Shown here: in pieces, positions 56,182-64,000 of the stretch
How positions within the stretch are numbered: the first letter of the stretch is position 1
Layout: the number at the start of each line of letters is the position of its first letter
Source of the DNA: Gibbula magus
Lineage: Eukaryota; Mollusca; Gastropoda; Trochida; Trochidae
Direction: 5' to 3'
Assembly: GCA_936450465.1 (NCBI GenBank)
Contig: OW388291.1
Span: forward strand, 33,208,656 to 33,272,655
DNA length: 64,000 nucleotides
The notes under the pieces: generated by a model
Database searches by the model: none
Told to the model about the DNA's origin: nothing
The model's input: only the letters and a program-made list of their open reading frames with translations
Program-made: the position numbers and the translations under genes

Positions 56182-59100
56182 CTGCAACATTCAGGATGGA
56201 ACATGTGATTACAGACATTTTAGATGTAGATAAGTGGTCAAGCATATTCGTACATATTGATGGGAGAGGTACAGTGTAAAGAACATTTATACATACGATC
56301 TCTAATTCCTCTGATATTGGACTTTAAAAGGAGAAGTTGTCTGCAGTTATAGACTTTGTTCCTAATAATTTTAACCAAGATAGTTTCAACGCGTATATCG
56401 TCATATCCTCCTAAGTATGGCATCGTTAACTCATATACATTAACGCAATGTTACCCAATTGAATGGGTTGTTTTGCGAACAACGAAGATGATCAAGCGTA
56501 TATATACATTCATTGTGTTTATGGGAGAAGAGGGGTATGTGATCTATTTATACATACGTTGTGTTCATGGGAGAAGTGAGGTTAATGGTCAAGCATATTT
56601 ATACATACGTTGTGTTCATGGGAGAAGTGAGGTTAATGGTCAAACATATTTATACATACGTTATGTTCATGGGAGAAGTGAGGTTAATGGTCAAGCATAT
56701 TTATACATACGTTGTGTTCATGGGAGAAGTGAGGTAGATGGTGACAGTTCCTCTGAAGGTTGATCTCAGAGTGACAAAGGACTGAACGTGTTCAAGGTAG
56801 TTCACCTCGCTGTCAGTGCCGAAACATGCGTCGGTGTCGATAGTCATCCTGATGGGGTTGTTCACGTCGAAGAATCTATTTGGACAAAATCATTTACAAT
56901 TGTTAAAGGAATTATGAAGAAAAACATATCTAGCTAGCTGTGGCAAATCACGCTAGGTTCACTTGTGCCTTGATTTTATTTCACTGTGCCATTCATTGAT
57001 GGTTGTTCATTATTCGATGGGCAATAGAATGGAATATTGTTACAACTATTAAGTCTAACCTGAACCTGCTAACCTGATATATAATTACATAATACATATG
57101 TATAAAGATTTGATGAAGCAAACGTAAAGATATCCAAAAATATTTACAGTATTAGCAAATGAACCGAAAACGTTTACTTAATTCTTCTTGGTGAAGCTGA
57201 ATGAGGCACACGATGAAAGTATTTACATTTATTCCGTTTGTTTCTAAATATTTATTACACTCATGTGCATAGATTGACTTACTTATTACGCATTACGTTT
57301 TGTGCAGTGATCGTATTCATATTAGAGACAAACTATAATGAACCTTTATTAGCTTTAGTAGGACTACACGCTTTATGTTTCGTGGTTCGTGCTGTCGTGG
57401 AACCGTGCTTTGATTGGAATATTTCCAATTCAGAACTGATTCTAGGTTTATCGTTAGGCAGAAATGATTAGCTTTATTCAATAAATAGTTTTGAAATATA
57501 AGAACTATGATCAACACAAGAATTCAAAAAACGGGGTAAACATCTGTTAAATGTGACACCTGCATTACCCAAAATACATGAACTGACAGATATGGCTATA
57601 TACAACGGCAATTGATACAAGTGGAGGAATACCTGGCACTGATCTTACCGTTTCTCGTTATCACTTCCGGCGGTGCAGTGGAACCGTTCTGGCAGACCTA
57701 TCCAGTTGCTGGCAAGGTCAACCATGGCGGATGCATCGAGCACTCCATAACCAAAGAGATGGTTGAACTCCAACCCGGCGCCATTGTACTTCCACTCATG
57801 GACGCCATTGGAGTCGTAGAGGGAGTTCCTCTTGGAGGTGAGGACAGTCAAATGTTGCATATCTCTCCAGGTCAGGTTGCGGCTGATGGAGATGAACAAC
57901 ATATGTTTAAAATATGAATATGGATAATCATTGAATTTAATTTGCTGATCTTGTCCAGAAACATTTTGTTTCTGACAAGTGTCAAGTTTTAAACATGACT
58001 AAATATACGTTTTGTGTTCATTAACACATACCAAAATGTAAGAAATGGATTTCAGAAAATGAAAATATACACACTCAACTTATATTGATTGACAAATGTA
58101 AGAAAACAGATCCTCTTTGAAAAGCAATCTTCCTTTTATATTCCATTCAGTGTCAGCGTCACGCGGGTTAAACAACTAAGATCAGGTGGCAATTATCTTG
58201 TACATGTATGTTTAATTCAAGTAATTCCTAAAACATGTTACAATGGTTAAACTCAGCAGTATATAAATCGAATTGGCATGCACTTACTTGGCTTCCAGAG
58301 CTAGGGCAAAAATACCGGCAGCTTCCGGTGCAGCGGCGGAAGTTCCAGAGTGACTGGCGGTACAGTTTCCGTACAGATCGGTTGTAGCCTAGGAATAGAC
58401 ACAATGCGTCAAGCTGAAGTAGATTAGGATTTCAAGTGCACCTATAGATATATTACTGCTGCCGGGAAAATACCTGAAATAACGGATACGCATAACTTTA
58501 TTTTAAATACGGAATACACTGAAGGGCAAAAGAAACGCCTACTAATTTTCCTCTCTCGTAAATTTAACAACTTTTTCTACGATTTTTTAAAAAAGCGCTT
58601 TTTTCAGAAACAACAGAAAAAGTTCCAAAACTTATGAATTCAATTTCGTTGGTTCCTTGGAAGTTTACATCAGAAAAATTTGTACTCAATATAACTACCC
58701 TCGAGTCTTGTCATGAAAACATTAACCAATGATGAGATGATGGAGGTATGTGGCTTGATAGTCCTAACTAACACTCATATGTTCAAGGTCTGGACATGGA
58801 CCATACAGAGGCTAACTAGATATCAGGTATAAATAAATTAGCTTTAAAACAAATGTCCTTAGTGAATTTACAATGCAGGTTGAAAGAAGGGCTTTGATAG
58901 GCAGGTCCATTCGACGAAGCATTTTAATTGGCTTACACGAATCAAGGGCGGGTAATTCAGTACGAGTATTTCTCATTAAAATTCCAGGGGTGGTATGGTG
59001 CATACAATTCGAAAAATAATCCCTAGGTGACCGCGGATGTACATTTCTGAATGTGTCTAAATGAACATTATTTGATTATGGTATTCAGGGCAATCGTACA

Positions 59101-62100
59101 CTTTATATGCACAACAATTCGGTAAGAGATAGAGTAATTTGCTGACGACAGTGTAATTTTAATGCTGAAAATTTTTCTCAATATTTCCCAAACATTACAA
59201 AACATCGAAAATTTACAATTATGGCAAAAATAAGAAATGATGAAATTTAGGCGACAAAAACGTCAAGATAATGACGTGCAGAGAAGGCGAAGAAAGAAAT
59301 ACACGTCGTGATGTTTAATTAGAAACCATCTTCTCGGAGAATTGGATGTGTAATTGAGGAAAAACAATAACGGTATCACGCACAGCATTTCGCTCCGGAA
59401 TTCCTTGGTGTACACTGTGATAGATTTACTGTCACCGACGAATAACAAGAAGGCAACAAGAACGCACGCCATCATCGTATAATTGCAAATAGAGTGTGGA
59501 TATGTTTATGCATATGTTCAGTTTCCAGGTTGTTTTGTTACTTTGTTATGATTGGGTTTTTTTATGTCGTAAATTTTGCAGCGCCGTACTCAAAAACCTA
59601 TGTTACAATTTCATTGAAAATCAATACCCAAAATATTGAAATATTTACAGCTGTTTATACTAATGCCAGTAGCTGAACATTTAACTAAAAGCATTTTTAA
59701 ACAAACATTTCATTCACAATCATCCTTGGAAATTTGTTGTTACTTATCATGGTTTCCCGCACACAATAAACGAAATCCATGTACACAAATTAAAATGGTG
59801 CGCCTAGTTGCAGCACATAATATGTGTATATTATAATTGTATTACTATGCAGCTCGTGTTATCATAACTTAAAACTATAAAGTACCCAAGTAGCTGATAA
59901 CAGTCTTATAAGTTAAGAACCTCAATTCACGCTCTACATGCATGTCAATAATATGATACTTTAGTGTTATTTAGCTAGTTAAGGGTAAGTTTGACGTGGT
60001 TGCTCGGTAGATGCACTCGTTTAAGATATCTTTGAAAACCTACTTCTTCGCAATAGCCTTTGAATGACTTTCTACCTTCTCTTCCTTATGCCCCATGAGC
60101 ATGTACGAGTGTATTGGTGAGGCGCTATAGATATAGCCATTATCATATCATAGCTTTGGTAGCTCGGTGGATTGGTTGATAGATAATGTACTCACTACTC
60201 CAGCATCTCTGGACGAAGCCTTTCCGTTACTGAAGGTGGAGGCGATGGTCGAGGAACAGCTCTCATCATACCCAGCTGTCTGTCCGTCGTTGGTGGCCGA
60301 GTTGATGGAGATGGTCCACATACTGGCGGCGTAACCGTCGCAGTTACAGTCGTCGTTCGGGCCGCCATCCCCTGACGCCCACACGTAGATGTTACCTTTG
60401 CCGTTACGTCCCTGAACATGACCGTATAATGTTTATCATCAATATATTACCTTTAGAACTATTTTCATAAAAATACTATCTCAGAATAAATGTTAACTCG
60501 ATGCTATCTTCAGAATAAATGTCATGTTATTTTCAGAATAAATGTAAAGTTTAACTAGTTTTGTCTTTAGAATATAATGTACTCACAATTCTACATTATA
60601 AGTATTAATGCATTAAAGTGCTTGCTGTAAGTAAACACAAAATGAATTTCCGATCGTCTCAACATTAAGCTACATTTAAAATTAGTGAGATTAAAATGGT
60701 GCATTTAGCAATAATGTCAGAAGGTCCCATCTTCCGGATGAATGTCTCCACAGAGATATTTTTACAAATAAATGCAAACGCTATTCGACATTCAAAACCC
60801 ATGGCAACTCAATTTAATCCTTCATACTCCATATCGAAAACATGCTTGAATTAAGCTTGATAACATTATACCTATTCCTTTTGAACTGATGTTAGCAGAG
60901 TTTTGTAATACATACATATTTGTAAGGCTGGGGGTTCATAAGTGCGTGGATGATACGACTTATATACTTAATCATTTTGTTGACGTCTGGTGTCCACGAG
61001 ATAATACCCTAGACAAACGGAAGCACCTGAATCTATTTGGCATTGCGCTTGGTATAGCTTACACAAGAGAACACCAGTCGGGCAGGAAGTTGAGAAAAGA
61101 TAATTCGGATAAGAAAAGTATACACCATCTTACTGTCAGATTTCAGAATGGAGTTGTCCTTAGAAGGATTGATTTTGCATTGATTTTGAGCTGTCCTCTC
61201 ACTCTTGTGAATCTTATTCTTATTTTTCCTTACATTGTTGACACCGTTGACAATGGCAGTCATAGTGAGGTTCCTTGGTCCGTCCACTGTCTTGCCGTCA
61301 TCCGTGGGTCCCCAGCTGGCGCTGTATATGTCGATCAGGTGAGGCATGTGGCCCATAGCATTGGCTTCGATCAGATCCGTCATGAAGGGCTGGTCCAACA
61401 TCCTCAGACCTTTATTAATGTAGAACATAGTTCTTAGAAGACTCATACCAGGGTTGTTATGGTCCATTCTGTTTAGGTCTCATTTAATTACCAATCTATC
61501 TCTAAAGATGCAAGTTTTTAACTTGAAACTGTTCTGATCGATAGTCATTAATTTCATGTCATGATCATGTATTACATAACGGCTGTCCAAATGTTGATTT
61601 TACGGTAAAACGACCTTTATTTTGAAAAGACACATGGCAAACTGCTTTCCTGATCAATCAAGGTGTTAGAGTCATTTTACAGTCATGTTACAAGCACCTT
61701 TGCTGTTTTCTAAAAAATGAAACATTTTGATAGAGGTGTACATTTCGGATGCTTTTGTTGGAACCAGTGATGGTATTGTTTATAGATATATGTACACGTG
61801 TAAGTAAAGAATCGGTATGATAATGGGACTATACACTAATTACGCTGAACACAACATTCATATTAATTAATTATTAGTGTAATGTATCCTTTGATGTTTG
61901 AATAACAAGGACATCAAATCCTCGTGTCTCCTAATGGCGATAACGTTCCTCTCCAGCGAGCTAAAATGTTTCTTTATTGCCACTCAAGGAGTAATTATGG
62001 ACGCTGATTAATATAACTGTACATAAGTGTCGCATCTACATCTCCATGGTAACACGTTATATTCCCTTTCAATACATCAGAGACAAATACTTTGTAGATC

Positions 62101-63069
62101 AATCAATATATCTCAGATCGTACAAACATGTGCACAACATGATTAGGAAATTGATGAGTGAGGTTTCACACAATCTGAAGGTTAATAACTTAACTGACAC
62201 ACCCACGGCTTTGAAAGAAACTTAGATAGGCTTTATTGGTTTCCGGACATATGAACTAATTGTCATGTTTACAAGGTTCATCTGCTTCTAAGACTTGAGG
62301 CCGTGTAATTAACACAATATATTCTAACAGACAAATTTAATTCTGGCCAAGACGTTGAAGGGATAACATTAGTGTCCAATCATCTGTTGATCACATTTTA
62401 ATATGTGAATTATACAAAGTCCATACGGACAAGTATTAAAGGGGCTGTAACATGTTTCTAATAGAAGTAAGGAGTTCTCAAAATGGAAAAGAAATGTCAT
62501 CAGTAGCAAAACAATTCTCATCAATCAATAAGCAGAGTTCTAGTACTGGCTATGGATCGGTTAAGCAACGCGGCCCCATTTCAAATCCAGGAATTATTAA
62601 AAGGTGTTCACACTAAAATGGCCGTTAGCAGTTTTAGTTTTATACGTGGCCCCTACTTACTACTACGGGTGATCGGGTCGTGAATGGGGCTGTTTTAGCC
62701 TTAATTCACCATCTACCAAGATTCGAGGCCTACTAATTGGTGTCTATATTAGATACTTGAAGAGCTATATTAATATGTATGTGACCCTTTTGCATAGCTA
62801 TTGTATCTTACTGGAACATGTGTCCTATTATTCTGATTAATTGTGTGTTTTAGTCAAAATAATTTGAATAATATTAAGGATTTGTTTGTTTTCAGTTACT
62901 GGTTTCCTCTGGCTAATTGTAACAATGATGTGAACAATTTTTGTACAGTGGTTTTACTAATGGTGCACACGAGTTCTTACCTGCAACCTTTGATCCGTAA
63001 GCCACACCCACTCCGCATTTACCGTTATCACGTGCGGCAGAAACCTCTCCGGCACATCTGGTTCCGTGA
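55878..63069 (-). CDS. PCSK2: Proprotein convertase 2 (neuroendocrine convertase), 3' exons
   Basis: A kexin/furin-type subtilase that cleaves prohormones and neuropeptide precursors after dibasic sites in acidic secretory granules. Seven minus-strand exons (63069-62981, 61409-61234, 60411-60196, 58388-58288, 57882-57649, 56875-56711, 56181-55878) join with consistent phases and GT-AG borders, giving about 427 codons plus stop. Seen: active-site His in [42 protein letters not shown], catalytic Ser in [13 protein letters not shown], then [16 protein letters not shown] and a P domain ([34 protein letters not shown]). Asp in WASGDGG instead of the Asn of furin and PC1 is the PC2 hallmark. The vertebrate RGD in the P domain reads RGT. 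Signal peptide, prodomain and catalytic-Asp exons lie beyond 64000. The 7B2 partner is expected but not seen here. Confidence 0.97.
56510..56735 (-). repeat. 51 bp tandem repeat spanning a PC2 exon-intron border
   Basis: Minus-strand unit: ACCTCACTTCTCCCATGAAC, ACAAC, GTATGTATAAATATGCTTGA, CCATTA. Three full 51 bp steps (identical donor positions 56711, 56660, 56609, 56558) plus a diverged unit 46 bp further. The first part of the unit is the end of the coding exon; the rest is intron. Confidence 0.93.
56711..56875 (-). CDS. PCSK2: PC2 exon: first half of P domain
   Basis: 165 bp, 1 + 54 codons + 2. Acceptor AAATAG/ATTCTTC, donor ACACAAC/GTATGT. Encodes [38 protein letters not shown] and [17 protein letters not shown] sits where vertebrate PCs have RGD. 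The last 24 bp and the donor are tandemly repeated in the intron (56521-56735). Confidence 0.95.
57649..57882 (-). CDS. PCSK2: PC2 exon: end of catalytic domain
   Basis: 234 bp. Acceptor CATCAG/CCGCAAC, donor AAACG/GTAAGA. Encodes [36 protein letters not shown] and [10 protein letters not shown], the catalytic/P-domain junction. Confidence 0.97.
58288..58388 (-). CDS. PCSK2: PC2 exon with catalytic Ser
   Basis: 101 bp. Acceptor TTCCTAG/GCTACA, donor GCCAA/GTAAGTG. Encodes [17 protein letters not shown] then [16 protein letters not shown], with the active-site Ser in SGTSAAAPE. Confidence 0.97.
59990..60165 (+). mobile_element. CR1/L2-like LINE 3' end in a PC2 intron
   Basis: Extremely 5'-truncated. 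A plus-strand frame gives [16 protein letters not shown] then stop (60017-60067), matching the usual CR1/L2 C-terminal RLKTYLF-AF motif. A short 3' UTR follows with GGTGAGGCGCTATAGATATA and an ATTATCATATCATA tail. Antisense to PC2. Confidence 0.78.
60196..60411 (-). CDS. PCSK2: PC2 exon with oxyanion-hole Asp
   Basis: 216 bp, exactly 72 codons, phase 0 at both ends. Encodes [34 protein letters not shown] and [16 protein letters not shown]. The Asp in SGDGG is the PC2-specific oxyanion residue. Donor GTA/GTGAGT. Confidence 0.97.
61234..61409 (-). CDS. PCSK2: PC2 exon: substrate-groove segment
   Basis: 176 bp, 2 + 58 codons. The split Gly codon joins correctly to the preceding exon. Encodes [20 protein letters not shown], then [18 protein letters not shown] and [16 protein letters not shown]. 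Donor AAT/GTAAGG. Confidence 0.96.
62440..62700 (+). mobile_element. Diverged copy of the TTAA MITE in a PC2 intron
   Basis: Left end TTAA then AGGGGCTGTAACATGTTTCT resembles AGGGGCAGTAGCACGTTTTT at 13208. Internal GTGTTCACACTAAAATGGCC and a TTTTATACGTGGCC-TACTTACTACTACGG stretch track 13376-13450. The right inverted end is lost. Confidence 0.68.
62981..63069 (-). CDS. PCSK2: PC2 exon with catalytic His
   Basis: 89 bp. Acceptor TTTTTTAG before TCACGGAAC, donor GCAG/GTAAGAAC. Encodes [18 protein letters not shown] then [11 protein letters not shown]. The His codon is the first full codon. Phase 2 in, phase 1 out. Confidence 0.95.
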
Positions 63070-64000
63070 CTAAAAAAACAACAAAATTGTTTTCAATTAT
63101 TTGCCAGAAGTCATTTCGGTTCAAATCTTAGTCAGTTTTCTTTTTGGAAACTTCAAAGACATTTTCTGCAGGATGGAAATAAATTAACAATTCAACCGAG
63201 TCGTTATCATGTTTTTGAGGAAGGAATTTGCTTTGCAAACTAATATCGATGTTATCGAATTTCCCTACTTTCAGTTGTAATGGGAACTGCAAAGCCTTAG
63301 CATCCAGAAGTCATTGAGTATCAACACTGATTAGAAATCGCTAATCATGTTTCTCTGCGTGGAAAGAGACTAGCTGATACACTGATGAGCTAACACAGAA
63401 CAACACAAAATTAGGATTAATCTACTGACAACTTTGATAAAACATAACATATTGATCATTGGCGACCAGGGCGTATTTGTTCTATCCTTCAGATAAATTA
63501 CATATAATCAAGGTCGCTGTATTGATATTGAAATATATATTATATATAAAACAATTATTCTGGCGGTTGTTTGTTCTTTGTCGCCCAGATTCGTTACACA
63601 TAATTATCTATAGGGTCCGTATATTTACGTGTTCATTATTGGTATATTGATATTTTATTAACATGACTGTCTGTCCCTCTGCAAGCGTGTTCTGATGTGA
63701 ATTTGTTCGTGAAACACATCGTCAATTACCCTTTGCTTCACGTCCATGTTGATATACGATAGGGTTTTTTTCAAGGACTGTGGTAAATGTTCCAAGGAAT
63801 CTCACGATTGGAAAACAAGGCAATAGAAACCTGTTTTTCAATAAGCAAGAATAGGTACACCTTTCTGAATTTCTCAACATGTTTACATTGTGCAGTTTCT
63901 CAGTTAATAAATTACAAATGTATTTCAATCTCCGTGACTCACAATTTCGTCATAATTGTTAATATTATTTGTCGATTATACAGCATTGTTATATCTCATA
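63070..64000 (-). other. PC2 intron running off the window
   Basis: No exon encoding the preceding DDWFNS-type segment or the catalytic Asp was found; the upstream exons must lie beyond the right edge. Confidence 0.6.

Noticed and set aside
60889..61437. 182-codon plus-strand frame
   Set aside because: It is antisense to a PC2 exon (61234-61409); the conserved protein is on the minus strand.

Overview
This is a eukaryotic, AT-rich, intron-bearing and transposon-dense window. The one host gene I can support is the 3' part of a neuroendocrine proprotein convertase 2 gene (PC2/PCSK2 type) on the minus strand. Together with CR1-like and L1-like LINEs, tRNA-derived SINEs and many short TIR elements, it suggests a marine invertebrate, probably a lophotrochozoan and perhaps a mollusc. 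The species cannot be fixed from the sequence.

Layout. 1-1300: a frameshifted PIF/Harbinger transposase. 1340-2820: small dispersed repeats and a MITE. 2823-17810: copy A of a large direct segmental duplication whose copy B is 35896-42905. Copy A is interrupted by a 7.9 kb coding-free giant foldback element (3486-11413, arms of about 3 kb built partly of tandem TTGACTTTG repeats) and by a 5'-truncated CR1-like LINE (11680-12582). Copy B has clean empty sites for both, so target-site duplications can be read directly. Both copies share older insertions: a TTAA-flanked MITE, a SINE split by a 448 bp TIR element, and a MITE with CAACTTCTTTATTC ends. 17811-25068: mostly featureless, with a 28 bp minisatellite, a pogo/Tigger-type non-autonomous element and a SINE fragment. 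25084-31345: an almost full-length L1/Tx1-like LINE on the minus strand, with ORF1, a frameshifted ORF2, a poly(A) end and a 15 bp target-site duplication. 31361-35895: spacer with MITE and SINE copies. 42906-55877: spacer with a 26 bp minisatellite and further SINE and MITE copies, probably including a long 3' UTR of the PC2 gene.

55878-63069 holds seven PC2 exons, from the catalytic histidine to the stop codon. They have matching splice phases and the PC2-specific aspartate in the oxyanion-hole motif. The signal peptide, prodomain and catalytic-aspartate exons lie beyond the right edge. A 51 bp tandem repeat straddles the 3' end of the sixth exon present and multiplies its 5' splice site four times.

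The most notable items are the giant foldback element with its empty-site control, the duplicated splice donor in PC2, and the layered insertion history recorded by the two duplication copies.
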